This document shows, piece after piece, positions 9,180-18,700 of a stretch of 38,800 nt of DNA (its first letter is position 1; the number at the start of each line of letters is the position of its first letter). Origin of the DNA: Aquabacterium sp. (GTDB lineage Bacteria > Pseudomonadota > Gammaproteobacteria > Burkholderiales > Burkholderiaceae_C); NCBI GenBank assembly GCA_004322345.1, contig SCTQ01000093.1, forward strand, positions 1 to 38,800, read 5' to 3'. A program made the position numbers and the translations under genes. Below the pieces are notes generated by a model. The model was given only the letters and a program-made list of their open reading frames with translations, had not been told where the DNA came from and made no database searches.

Positions 9180-9249
9180 GTTCAGCGGGTTCCCGACCAG
9201 GGCGCTGCTCGCATCCCTGTCATGGCCGCGCCCGATAGTGCCGGCCTCT

Positions 9250-9780
9250 ATGGACCAACGCATTCAACGCCGCCTCCTGCTGCAAGGCGGGTTCGCCATC
9301 GGCGCCTCGCTGCTGCTGCCGCGGGCCCGCGCCTGCGAGTTCTTCGCCACCTCGATGCGCGTGCTGCATCCGTGGACGCGGGCCTCCGCGCCCGGTGCCG
9401 ACGGCGTCGCGCTGTACATGAAGTTCGACGAGGTCACGCAGTCCGACCGCCTGGTCGGCGTGCGCACGCCGGTGGCCGAGGGCGCGCGCATGGCCGGCCC
9501 AGCCTTCGCCGGCAAGGCGCGGCAGGACATCGACTTCGCGATCGCGCGGGGCAGCACCGCCGAGTTCACCGAGGACGGTACGCACGTGCGGCTGACCGGC
9601 CTGCGGCAGCCGATCGAGGTGGGCCGCGCCTATCCGCTGCAGCTCGTGTTCGAGAAGGGCGGAACGATCAACGCGCAGTTCGAGGTCGACTTCCCCGCCA
9701 TCGACGGCGAAGGCCACGGCGCGCACGCCGGCCACACCCATTCCGAGAACAAGGCACAGGGCGCAGAGCACACCGACTGA
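9250..9780 (+). CDS. PCu(A)C-family copper chaperone-like protein
   Basis: Twin-arginine-like leader MDQRIQRRLLLQGGFAIGASLLLPRARA; HPWTRASAPGADGVALYMKF...SDRLVGVRTPVAEGARM...VRLTGLRQPIEVGRAYPLQLVFEKGG; His-rich tail GHGAHAGHTHSENKAQGAEHTD. Confidence 0.85.
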   Translation: MDQRIQRRLLLQGGFAIGASLLLPRARACEFFATSMRVLHPWTRASAPGADGVALYMKFDEVTQSDRLVGVRTPVAEGARMAGPAFAGKARQDIDFAIARGSTAEFTEDGTHVRLTGLRQPIEVGRAYPLQLVFEKGGTINAQFEVDFPAIDGEGHGAHAGHTHSENKAQGAEHTD

Positions 9781-9944
9781 AGACCGCGGGACCTGCGTGC
9801 CATGGATCGCCGCATCCGTCACGCGCAGGTCATTGCGGCTCCCTAGCATCGATCGGGTTCAGCCGGGGAGCCCGGATCGACACAACACCCCAGGACGGCT
9901 CCGCCGTCTGCCCGTCCTTTCATTCATACCTAGGAGCAGTTTCG

Positions 9945-12188
9945 ATGGGATACGGATTCAACAAGTCGAAGATCGCGCTGGCCGCGATCGCGGCGATCAG
10001 CACGACGGCAATCGTCTCGGCGCCCGGCACCGCCAGCGCCGCGAAGACCGCAGGGACCTACGTCTCCGGCGACTTCCACAACCACACCACCTGCTCGGAC
10101 GGCTCGATCTCCATGCAGAAGCTGGTGAAGAAGGTCACCGACAAGGTCGACACGCCCTGGGGCCTGGACTGGTTCGTGCAAGCCGGCCACGGCGGCAGCG
10201 GCAACCGCAACTGCACGCTGGTCGAGGACGCCTCGCTGGCCACGCCCGCCTATCCCTACGTCTCCACCCAGGGCCCGACGACCACCTGGGAAACCTCCGG
10301 CGTGACGCCCAAGGGCCTGGTCTCCGGCACCTCGCCCAACCGCGTCATGTGGCGCTGGCAGTCGATCCAGGAGTTCCAGTACCCGCTGATCGAGTACCTG
10401 GCCGCCGCCAAGAACCTGCCGCTGTTCATCGGCATCGAGTCCGTCGCACCCGGCCATGAGCACGTCTCCGCCGCGGTGATCACCGGCCAGATGCCCGCAT
10501 CGGTCGACACCGCCACGCTGCCCACCACGCCCGGCTACACCGCGCTGGGCAATGCCAGCGCCCTGGCCCAGTGGGAATACTGCTTCGACCGCAACGACAC
10601 CGACACCAGCCGCGGCAACACCGCCGTCGGCTCGGGCATCGGCAACAACTGGTCCTGCGCCGTCACCGGCAGCCTGAACGAGGCCGACGTCAGCTGGAGC
10701 GCCGTCGCCCAGAAGCTGATCCCCGCCGGCGGCACCGGCACCGGCACCAAGGGCCACAACAAGACGCTCGAAGGCCTGAAGTGGATGGCCGAGAAGCACG
10801 GCAACGGCAGCTACTACGTGCCGGCCCACCTGGAGCGCGCCGGCCCCTTCAACCCGGACGGCAACAACGGCTTCAACATCGAGCACCTGCGCAACTTCAA
10901 CAACACCGCGCCGCGCGTGGCCTTCGGCTTCGAATCGCAGCCCGGCCACGGCGCCTCGGACAACCGCGGCGAATACCAGGTCCAGCGCAACACCATCAAC
11001 GGCGTGAAGGTCGACTCCGTCGGCGGCACGACCTATGGCGGCACCGGCGTCTACGCCGGCTACGTCGGCGGCGTGTGGGACGCGCTGCTGGGCGAAGGCC
11101 GCAACTGGTGGTTCTTCGCCAGCTCCGACTGGCACAACCGCGGCAGCTTCGGCCCGGACGACCGCCGCTCCAGCCAGGACTTCTATCCCGGCGAATACCA
11201 GCGCGACTACGTGATGGTGCGCAACGGCGGCGACAAGCTGCGTCCGCAGGCCATCGTCGACGGCCTGCGCAGCGGCAACAGCTTCGCCTCCAGCGGCCAG
11301 CTGATCGACCGCCTGGCCTTCGTCGCGTGCTCGTCCTACGCCGGCATCGGCGCACGCACCAATGCGTCCGTCGAAGCCCTGGCTCTGGCCGCCGCCACCG
11401 GCAACACCGACATCGACAAGGCGGGCTGCGCCACGATGGGCGAGAAGCTCGCCGTGCGTCCGGGCGCGGACATCGTGATCTCGGTCGTCGTGCGCGATCC
11501 GGCGGGCACCAACTACTCGCCCTACACCTTCCCCAACCCGTCGCTGCTGCAGGTCGGCATCAACCAGCCGATCAACCAGCCCGTGCTCGACCACGTGGAC
11601 CTGATCCGCGGCCTGGTCACCGGCTACAAGACGCCGGGCTCGGCCGATTACTCGGGCGAATGGCCGCGCAACACCAACTGGCTGCGCACGGACGGCACGA
11701 CCGCCGGCCTGTCGGCGGTGCCGGCTGCGGCCAAGAACCTGTCCGCCGCGGTCATCCGCACCTTCTCGGGTGCCGGCACGGGGGCGTGGACGGAAGTGAC
11801 GGCCGCCGACGGCAGCAAGTTCCTGAAGATGAGCTACCGCATCCCGGCGGTGGCCGCCTCTCAGTACGTGCGCCTGCGCGGCAGCAACCTGCCGGCCTCG
11901 GTGCCCTACGAGACCGACGCCAGCGGCAACCCGCTGTCCGACCTCTACACCAACGCCAACGACACGTCCAAGCTGCGCATCCCGTGCACGACCGTGGGCG
12001 CCAACGTCCCGACGACGACGGCCACCTACACCGGCGCCAACATCGACGGCTGCCCGGCTCACCTGCCGGTGGTCGGCGGCGTGAAGTACGTGGCCTACGA
12101 CGTGGCCGCATGGTCGGACCTGTGGTTCTACAGCAACCCGATCTACGTCGAGGTGGCCGGCTCCACGGTGGTGGCCGGCGTCAAGTGA
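9945..12188 (+). CDS. Exported PHP-domain-like protein
   Basis: Signal peptide MGYGFNKSKIALAAIAAISTTAIVSAPGTASA; GDFHNHTTCSDGSISMQKLVKKV motif of PHP metal-dependent phosphoesterases; SSDWHNRG later. Confidence 0.75.
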   Translation: MGYGFNKSKIALAAIAAISTTAIVSAPGTASAAKTAGTYVSGDFHNHTTCSDGSISMQKLVKKVTDKVDTPWGLDWFVQAGHGGSGNRNCTLVEDASLATPAYPYVSTQGPTTTWETSGVTPKGLVSGTSPNRVMWRWQSIQEFQYPLIEYLAAAKNLPLFIGIESVAPGHEHVSAAVITGQMPASVDTATLPTTPGYTALGNASALAQWEYCFDRNDTDTSRGNTAVGSGIGNNWSCAVTGSLNEADVSWSAVAQKLIPAGGTGTGTKGHNKTLEGLKWMAEKHGNGSYYVPAHLERAGPFNPDGNNGFNIEHLRNFNNTAPRVAFGFESQPGHGASDNRGEYQVQRNTINGVKVDSVGGTTYGGTGVYAGYVGGVWDALLGEGRNWWFFASSDWHNRGSFGPDDRRSSQDFYPGEYQRDYVMVRNGGDKLRPQAIVDGLRSGNSFASSGQLIDRLAFVACSSYAGIGARTNASVEALALAAATGNTDIDKAGCATMGEKLAVRPGADIVISVVVRDPAGTNYSPYTFPNPSLLQVGINQPINQPVLDHVDLIRGLVTGYKTPGSADYSGEWPRNTNWLRTDGTTAGLSAVPAAAKNLSAAVIRTFSGAGTGAWTEVTAADGSKFLKMSYRIPAVAASQYVRLRGSNLPASVPYETDASGNPLSDLYTNANDTSKLRIPCTTVGANVPTTTATYTGANIDGCPAHLPVVGGVKYVAYDVAAWSDLWFYSNPIYVEVAGSTVVAGVK

Positions 12189-12277
12189 TCGCGTCGACGA
12201 CACGGGCCGAACGCGCATCCGAATAACAAACCGGCAGGCCCGGATGTGAGACCCCGCAGCGATCGGGGCTCCTTGCA

Positions 12278-12307
12278 GGCGCCGCACGGCAACGTGCGGC
12301 GCCTTTT
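12278..12307 (+). terminator. Rho-independent terminator
   Basis: GGCGCCGCACG-GCAA-CGTGCGGCGCC followed by TTTT, downstream of the PHP-like gene. Confidence 0.85.
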
Positions 12308-12414
12308 CATTGGCTGTCATGCGCGCGTCTTGAGCGCTGCCTAGCATGGGCCGTATGACGCAGGCCCATGCGGCCGTCCTCTCCATCCGGCTCACGCTGC
12401 AGTTCACGAGCACC

Positions 12415-13281
12415 ATGTCCACCACCCGAGTCCATCCCGCCGCCGGCGTGTCGCGCCACCCGACGCGCACGTCCGCCTTCCCCGCCTGGCTGCGCGAGCC
12501 GCTGCTGCATTTCGTGCTGCTGGGCGGCGTGCTCTTCGCCATCGACCATGTGCTGTCCGAGCGCACCGGCGACCCGCACACCATCGTCGTCGGCCCCGAG
12601 GTCGACGAGGAGGCCCGCACGCTGTTCAAGGCCTCGCGCGGGCGCGAGCCCGATGCGAAGGAGCTGGCCGCGTTGCACCAGGTGTGGCTGGACAACGAGG
12701 TGCTCTACCGCGAGGGACTGGCGCTGCAGCTGGACCGCGGCGACCGCGCGATCCGCGAGCGCGTGATCTTCAAGGCGCTCAGCGTCGTGGACGCCAACAC
12801 CAAGCTGCCGCCCTACGACGACCAGACCCTGCGCGCCTGGTTCGAGCGCAACCGCGCGAAGTACGACGAGCCCGCCCGCTACGACTTCCAGGAAGCGGCG
12901 CTGGCCGGCGAGAACTCCGAGGCCGCCGTGCGCGGCTTCGTCAAGGCGCTCAATGCGGGCACGCCGGGCGATATCGGCGCCGGGCTGCGTGTCTTCAAGA
13001 ACCGCCCCGAGTCCAACCTCGTGCAGAGCTACGGCGAGGAGTTCGCCGCTGCCTTGCACAACGCGGCACCCGGCCAGTGGCTGGCGCTGCCCACGCACGA
13101 CGGCTGGCGCGCGATCCGGCTGGACGCGGTGTCCGCGCCGAAACCGGCGGTCTACGAGAGCCTGCGCGGGGTCGTGCTGCAGGACTGGACCGACCTGACG
13201 ATGTCCGAGCAGCGCACGGCCGCCGTGCGCGTGCTGGCCAGGAAGTACCGGATCCGCAACGAAGCGGCGGCCGGCAAATGA
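12415..13281 (+). CDS. Peptidylprolyl isomerase, PpiC-type, membrane anchored
   Basis: LREPLLHFVLLGGVLFAIDHVLSERTGDPHTIVV...ELAALHQVWLDNEVLYREGLALQLDRGDRAIRERVIFKAL; typical of PpiC-like (SurA-N) isomerases; ATGA overlap with the next gene. Confidence 0.8.
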   Translation: MSTTRVHPAAGVSRHPTRTSAFPAWLREPLLHFVLLGGVLFAIDHVLSERTGDPHTIVVGPEVDEEARTLFKASRGREPDAKELAALHQVWLDNEVLYREGLALQLDRGDRAIRERVIFKALSVVDANTKLPPYDDQTLRAWFERNRAKYDEPARYDFQEAALAGENSEAAVRGFVKALNAGTPGDIGAGLRVFKNRPESNLVQSYGEEFAAALHNAAPGQWLALPTHDGWRAIRLDAVSAPKPAVYESLRGVVLQDWTDLTMSEQRTAAVRVLARKYRIRNEAAAGK

Positions 13282-14243
13282 GCGGCCTGCCGATGCGCGC
13301 CGTGCGCTGCCTGCTCGCCGCCCTGGCGCTGGTCCTGGCGGCCTCCACCGCCTGGGCGCACGAGATGACGATGGCCGAGATGCAGTTGCAGGAGATCGCT
13401 CCCGGCGACTTCCTCTGGCAATGGACCGCCAGCGAGAAGCGCGCCGCCGCCGAGGACCTGACGCCTCGCTGGCCGCAGGCCTGCCGGGCCGAGGAGGCGG
13501 TGCTGCGCTGCGGGGCCGAGGGCCTGACCGGCACCCTGTCCATCGACGGCGTGGGCAAGCGCTACTCGGCCGTGATGGTCAAGGTGATGTGGCGCGATGG
13601 CAGCAGCCGCGTCTACACGCTGACCGCCGGCCAGCCCGAGGTGCATGTCTACGGCTCGGCCGAGGACAAGCGCGGCATGGGCGAGATCGCCGTGGCCTAC
13701 GTGATCCTGGGCGTCGAGCACATCCTCGGCGGCATCGACCACCTGATGTTCGTCTTCGGCCTGCTCTTCCTGGTCGGCTTCAACCGCCGGCTGGTGGCCA
13801 CCATCACCGCCTTCACGGTCGCGCACAGCCTGACGCTGGGCCTGAGCGCACTCGGCTGGCTGACCTTGAGCCCGCCGCCGGTGGAGGCGACCATCGCGCT
13901 GTCCATCATGCTGGTGGCCGGCGAGGCCCTGCACGACCGCGCCACGCTGTCGCGCCGCTGGCCGGCGCTGGTGGCCTTCCTCTTCGGCCTCGTGCACGGC
14001 CTGGGCTTCGCCGGCGCGCTGAAGGAGATCGGCCTGCCGCAGAACCACCTGCTGGTGGCGCTGTTGACCTTCAACGTCGGTGTCGAGGCGGGCCAGCTGG
14101 CGGTGGTGGGCCTGTCGTGGCTGCTGGTGCGCACGCTGTCGGGCTGGGCGCCCTTCTTGCGCGCACGCGTGCCGGCGCTGTATGCGATCGGCGGGCTGGC
14201 GGCCTACTGGTCGATCGGCCGCATCGTCGCCATCCTGGCCTGA
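13278..14243 (+). CDS. HupE/UreJ family protein
   Basis: C-terminal GVEHILGGIDHLMFVFGLLFLVGFNRRLVATITAFTVAHSLTLGLSALG...VHGLGFAGALKEIGLP. Confidence 0.88.
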   Translation: MSGLPMRAVRCLLAALALVLAASTAWAHEMTMAEMQLQEIAPGDFLWQWTASEKRAAAEDLTPRWPQACRAEEAVLRCGAEGLTGTLSIDGVGKRYSAVMVKVMWRDGSSRVYTLTAGQPEVHVYGSAEDKRGMGEIAVAYVILGVEHILGGIDHLMFVFGLLFLVGFNRRLVATITAFTVAHSLTLGLSALGWLTLSPPPVEATIALSIMLVAGEALHDRATLSRRWPALVAFLFGLVHGLGFAGALKEIGLPQNHLLVALLTFNVGVEAGQLAVVGLSWLLVRTLSGWAPFLRARVPALYAIGGLAAYWSIGRIVAILA

Positions 14244-14249
14244 GCCGGC

Positions 14250-14840
14250 TCAGGCCGTCTGCTGCGGCTTGAGCACCGACTTGTAGACGCTGCGCCGCGG
14301 CGTGGACAGCACGCGCTCCAGCATGGGCATGAAGTGCTCGATGGGCAGCGTGCGGCCCTTGGGGTCGAAGGCCGGGTTGTCGTACTTCTCGCAGAAGTGG
14401 GCCGTGTGCTCGAAGTGCTCGTGGCCGCGGAACTGCTCGCGCATGTCGCGGTCCAGGCCGATGTGATGGAAGAAGTAGTGGCCCTGGAAGATGCCGTGGT
14501 GCTGCACCATCCAGTGGTTGGCCTCGCTGACGAAGGGCTGCAGGATGGCCGCGGCCACGTCCGGATGATTGAAGCTGCCCAGCGTGTCGCCGATGTCGTG
14601 CAGCAGCGCGCAGACCACGTACTCCTCGTCGCGCCCGTCGTCGAGCGCCAGCGTCGCGGTCTGCAGGCTGTGGGTGTAGCGGTCCACCGGGAAGCCGCCG
14701 TAGTCGCCCTGCAGCAATTGCAGATGCTGCACCACGCGCTGCGGCAGGCCGCGGGCGAAGTGCATGAACTCGCCGCCGATCAGCATCCAGTCCTGCTGGG
14801 TGCTGTCCTGCATGCGGACGAAATTGGCGCGGTCGGTCAT
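14250..14840 (-). CDS. HD domain-containing protein
   Basis: YVVCALLHDIGDTLGSFNHPDVAAAILQPFVSEANHWMVQHHGIFQGHYFFHHIGLD; HD phosphohydrolase pattern. Confidence 0.85.
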   Translation of the reverse strand: MTDRANFVRMQDSTQQDWMLIGGEFMHFARGLPQRVVQHLQLLQGDYGGFPVDRYTHSLQTATLALDDGRDEEYVVCALLHDIGDTLGSFNHPDVAAAILQPFVSEANHWMVQHHGIFQGHYFFHHIGLDRDMREQFRGHEHFEHTAHFCEKYDNPAFDPKGRTLPIEHFMPMLERVLSTPRRSVYKSVLKPQQTA

Positions 14841-14901
14841 TTGGAGCGGAGGCGGGTCGGATGGGTATGAGCCCATTGGGGCAGTCTCCAGGGTCTCGAA
14901 C

Positions 14902-14917
14902 TGTCAAATGTTTGACA
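14902..14917. promoter_or_regulatory. Perfect dyad TGTCAAA-TG-TTTGACA, candidate Crp/Fnr-type operator
   Basis: Lies between the divergent HD-domain and Crp/Fnr-family genes; contains a TTGACA hexamer in each direction. Confidence 0.6.
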
Positions 14918-14961
14918 ATTCATGGGTTCGACCCCATCGCCCGCCTGCCGGAGTCCTGCAT

Positions 14962-15711
14962 TTGTCCCTGCCCCCGACGCTCGCCAAGGTCCTGATCGGC
15001 AACCCCTGGTTCGCCTCGGTCCCCGCTGCCGAGCGCGAGGCCTTGTGCGCCGTGTCCGAGCCCTTGCGCCTGGCCGCCGGCGCCATGCTCTTCCGCCAGG
15101 GCGACCGGGTGCCGGCCAAGGGTGGCGCCTTCTTCGCGCTGCTGGAAGGGCGCATCAAGCTGTCGACGCTGCGCGCCGACGGCCGCGAGGCCATCCTGGG
15201 CATGCTGGAGCCGGGCAACTGGTTCGGCGAGATCTCGCTGCTGGACGACTCGCCGCGTGCCCACGACACGACGGCCCTGGTCAACTGCAGCCTGCTGGCC
15301 GTGCCGCGCGCCGCCTTTGCCGCGCGCATGCGCTCGGCGCCTTTCGCGCAGTCCGTCGCGGCATTGGTGGCCGGCCGCGTGCGCAGCCTCTACGACCTGA
15401 TGGAGGACGCCACCTTGCGCAGTTCGCGCGCCCGCGTCGCACGCCGGCTGCTCACGCTGGCCCGCGGCGACGCCACGCGCGCCGCTGAGCCGCGCACCAG
15501 CGTCGTCGTGCCGCAGGAGGCGCTGGCGATGATGCTGGGCGTGTCGCGGCAGACCTTGTCCAAGGAACTGCAGGGCCTGGTGCACGCCGGGGCCATCGCA
15601 CTGGGCTATCGGCGCATCGAGATCCGGTCGCGCGAGATCCTGGACACCCTGGCCGCCGACGATGGCCGCTCGCCGCGCCGCCAGGCCGGGGCCGGGCGGC
15701 GCAGGCCCTAA
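14962..15711 (+). CDS. Crp/Fnr family transcriptional regulator
   Basis: cNMP-binding-like FRQGDRVPAKGGAFFALLEGRIKLSTLRADGREAILGMLEPGNWFGEISLLDD and HTH VVPQEALAMMLGVSRQTLSKELQGLVHAGAIALGYRRIEI; TTG start inferred. Confidence 0.85.
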   Translation: MSLPPTLAKVLIGNPWFASVPAAEREALCAVSEPLRLAAGAMLFRQGDRVPAKGGAFFALLEGRIKLSTLRADGREAILGMLEPGNWFGEISLLDDSPRAHDTTALVNCSLLAVPRAAFAARMRSAPFAQSVAALVAGRVRSLYDLMEDATLRSSRARVARRLLTLARGDATRAAEPRTSVVVPQEALAMMLGVSRQTLSKELQGLVHAGAIALGYRRIEIRSREILDTLAADDGRSPRRQAGAGRRRP

Positions 15712-15743
15712 GCTCGCGGCTGTCCCGTCCCGCTGCACCGCCG

Positions 15744-16604
15744 ATGCCTCGCCTGACCGCTTCCCCCACCCGTCCTTCCGACGCGCCCGCCGGCTCCGGC
15801 GCGCGCATCGTCACCTGGGCCCAGCACCGCATCTCGACGCTGACCCTGCGCGAGGACGCGCTGGTCCTGGTGCGCCAGGGGCGCAAGTCGCTGATCGGCG
15901 CCGGCGGCACGCTGGTGGCCGAGCGCGGGCAGGTCCTGCTGGTGGCGCGCGGCACGCAATGGGATGTCGTCAACGACCCGGCGGGCCAGCCCTGCTACGA
16001 GGCGCTGGCCCTGGGCTTCGGCGACGCGCTGGTGCGCGAGCAATGGCAGCGGCTGGCGGCGCCCGGCACTCCCGCGCTGGACGGCGCGCGCGTGCTGGCG
16101 CACGACCCGGATGTTTCCGAGGCCGCGCAGCGCGCCGCCCGCTTCCTGCAGGCGCGTTCGGTGTCGGAGGCCGTGCAGCGCCATCGCCTGGCCGAGGTGC
16201 TCCTGCTGCTGGCCGAACGCGGCCTGCACTTCCGCCCGCTGGACGAGCTGGGCTGGGACGACCGCGTGCGCCGGCTGGTGGCCCAGCGGCCCGAGGCAGA
16301 CTGGTCGGTCGAGACCCTGGCCGGCGCCTTCAACCTCAGCGCGTCCACGCTGCGCCGCCGGCTGGACGGCTGCGGCGCAAGCGTCGCGGCGCTGGTGCGC
16401 GAGGTGAGGCTGGAGGTCGCGCTGGCGCTGCTGCAGACCACCCGGCGACCCATCGGCGAGATCGCGCAGCGCTGCGGCTGGGAATCGCATAGCCGCTTCA
16501 CGGCGGCCTTCCAGGAGCGCTGGGGCTTCGCGCCCTCCGTGCTGCGCGCCGGGCCGGTGTCGTTGGTGGCACGGCCGGCACATCGATCGGCGCAGGACGA
16601 CTGA
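15744..16604 (+). CDS. AraC family transcriptional regulator
   Basis: WSVETLAGAFNLSASTLRRRLDGCGASVAALVREVRLEVALALLQTTRRPIGEIAQRCGWESHSRFTAAFQERWGFAPSVLR = AraC double HTH. Confidence 0.9.
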   Translation: MPRLTASPTRPSDAPAGSGARIVTWAQHRISTLTLREDALVLVRQGRKSLIGAGGTLVAERGQVLLVARGTQWDVVNDPAGQPCYEALALGFGDALVREQWQRLAAPGTPALDGARVLAHDPDVSEAAQRAARFLQARSVSEAVQRHRLAEVLLLLAERGLHFRPLDELGWDDRVRRLVAQRPEADWSVETLAGAFNLSASTLRRRLDGCGASVAALVREVRLEVALALLQTTRRPIGEIAQRCGWESHSRFTAAFQERWGFAPSVLRAGPVSLVARPAHRSAQDD

Positions 16605-16624
16605 CGCGCAGGCCGGTCGCCGCG

Positions 16625-18700
16625 TCAACCGCCCACGGGCGCCGACACCGCCACCGTGCCGAAGGACTTCAGGTTGACGTTGCCCGGCACCTCGGTGATC
16701 GCCAGGACGCGCAGGTGCGGCAGCAGCCGCTCGGTCAGCGCGCGCAGGTGGCGCCGCAGCTCGGGGGCGCACAGCAGTACCGGCACCATGCTGGACTTCA
16801 TCATCTTCTCCGCCTGCTGGCTGGCCGCGGCCAGCAACTGCTCGGCCGCGCGCGGCTCGATCGCCAGGCCGCCGGCCGCGCCACCGCCGGCGGCACGCAG
16901 CTGCCGCGCCAGGCCCTGCTCCACCGCAGGGTCCAGGGTCAGCACGTGCAGGAAGCCGGAGGCGCCCACCAGCGGCTCGCAGATCGCGCCGGCCAGGCTC
17001 TTGCGCACCAGCTCGGTCAGCGCCACCGGATCCTTCACCGTGCGGCCGCTGTCCACCAGCACCTCCAGGATCAGCTCCAGGTTGCGGATGGAGACCTTCT
17101 CGCGCAGCAGGTCCTGCAGCACGCGCTGCACCTCGCTGAGCGTGAGCACCGCGGGAATCAGCTCGTCGACCAGCGCGCCCTGCGTCTGCCGCAGGCGCTC
17201 CAGCATGGCCGACGTCTGCCCGCGCGTCAGCAGCGCGGGGGCCTGCTGGCGCAGCACCTCGTTGAGATGCGTGAGCAGCACGGTCTCGCCGTCGACCAGC
17301 GTGTAGCGCGCCGCGCGCGCCGCCTCGCGCTCGGCATCGGCGATCCAGAAGGCGGGCAGGCCGTAGGTGGGATCCTTCGTCTCGATGCCGGGCAGCCGCC
17401 GCGTCTCGCCGCCGGAGTAGATGGCCAGCGTGTGGTCCAGCCGGATCTCGCCCTGCGCCACCAGCGCGCCGTAGACGCGCATCTCGTAGCGCCCGCCGCC
17501 CAGCGCCGGCTCGCCGCGGCACTTGATGGTGGGCGTGACGAAGCCGGACTCCAGCGCGAACTGCTTGCGGAAGGCTGCCACGCGGTCCATGAACCCGGTG
17601 CCCTCGGCCTCGATGAAGGGCAGCAGCGCGGACGACAGCTTGAGCTCGAACGGGTCCACTGCCATCGCCTCGTACACGGCCTGCAGGTCGCCGCCGGCCA
17701 CGGCGCCTTCCTGCTGCGCCTTCGCCTGCGCCTGCAGGCGCCGGGCGCGCTGGTTGGCCATCAGCGCGGCCGCGCCGAGCAGCAGGATCATCAGCATGCC
17801 CGGCAGCAGCGGTATGCCCGGTACCAGGGCCAGCATGCCCACCGCGCCCGCGGCCAGGGCCAGCGTGCGCGGATGGGCGGTGACCTGCTTGAATGCCTCC
17901 AGCGCCAGCGTGGTGTCCGCGGAGGATCGCGTGACCAGGATGCCCGTGCCCACCGCGATCACCAGCGCGGGCACCTGCGTGACGATGCCGTCGCCGATGG
18001 TCAGCAGCGTGAAGGTCTGCAGCGCCTCGCCCCAGCCCATGCCCATCTGCATCACGCCGATCACCAGCCCGCCGATGATGTTGATGAGCATGATGAGGAT
18101 GCCGGCGATGGCGTCGCCCTTGACGAACTTGCTGGCACCGTCCATGGCGCCGTAGAAGCCCGCCTCCTTCTCCAGCATCTTGCGCCGCCGCTGGGCCTCG
18201 GCCTGGTCGATGAAGCCCATGTTGAGGTCGGCGTCGATGCTCATCTGCTGGCCGGGCATGCTGTCCAGCGTGAAGCGCGCGGCCACCTCGGACACGCGCT
18301 GCGCGCCGCTGGTCACCACCACGTACTGCACCACCACCAGGATCAGGAACACGATCATCCCGATCACGTAGTTGCCGCCCACCACGAAGGCGCCCACCGC
18401 GCCGATCACCTTGCCCGCGTCCGCCTCGCCCAGGATCAGCCGCGTGGCCGCCACGTTGAGCGACAGCCGGAACAGCGTGGCCACCAGCAGCAGGGAGGGG
18501 AAAGTGGAGAACTCCACCGGCTTGGGCACGTAGAAGGTCAGCAGCAGCAGCAGCAGCGCGAAGCTGAAGTTGGCCAGGATGAGGAAATCCAGCAGCGGCG
18601 CGGGCACCGGCGCGAACAGCGCCGTGAGGATGCCCCCCACCATCAGCACCAGGATCAGGTCGCTGTGCCGCCCCAGGGACTGGCGCAGTGCGTTCATCAT
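16625..18700 (-). CDS. flhA: Flagellar export protein FlhA
   Basis: LLDFLILANFSFALLLLLLTFYVPKPVEFSTFPSLLLVATLFRLSLNVAATRLIL...FVKGDAIAGILIMLINIIGGLVIG; classic FlhA. Confidence 0.95.
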   Translation of the reverse strand: MMNALRQSLGRHSDLILVLMVGGILTALFAPVPAPLLDFLILANFSFALLLLLLTFYVPKPVEFSTFPSLLLVATLFRLSLNVAATRLILGEADAGKVIGAVGAFVVGGNYVIGMIVFLILVVVQYVVVTSGAQRVSEVAARFTLDSMPGQQMSIDADLNMGFIDQAEAQRRRKMLEKEAGFYGAMDGASKFVKGDAIAGILIMLINIIGGLVIGVMQMGMGWGEALQTFTLLTIGDGIVTQVPALVIAVGTGILVTRSSADTTLALEAFKQVTAHPRTLALAAGAVGMLALVPGIPLLPGMLMILLLGAAALMANQRARRLQAQAKAQQEGAVAGGDLQAVYEAMAVDPFELKLSSALLPFIEAEGTGFMDRVAAFRKQFALESGFVTPTIKCRGEPALGGGRYEMRVYGALVAQGEIRLDHTLAIYSGGETRRLPGIETKDPTYGLPAFWIADAEREAARAARYTLVDGETVLLTHLNEVLRQQAPALLTRGQTSAMLERLRQTQGALVDELIPAVLTLSEVQRVLQDLLREKVSIRNLELILEVLVDSGRTVKDPVALTELVRKSLAGAICEPLVGASGFLHVLTLDPAVEQGLARQLRAAGGGAAGGLAIEPRAAEQLLAAASQQAEKMMKSSMVPVLLCAPELRRHLRALTERLLPHLRVLAITEVPGNVNLKSFGTVAVSAPVGG

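Noticed and set aside
9930-12695. 921-aa minus-strand ORF opposite the PHP-like gene
   Set aside because: Composition (Val/Gly/Ala/His/Arg runs) is that of a shadow frame; the plus strand has a signal peptide and PHP motif.
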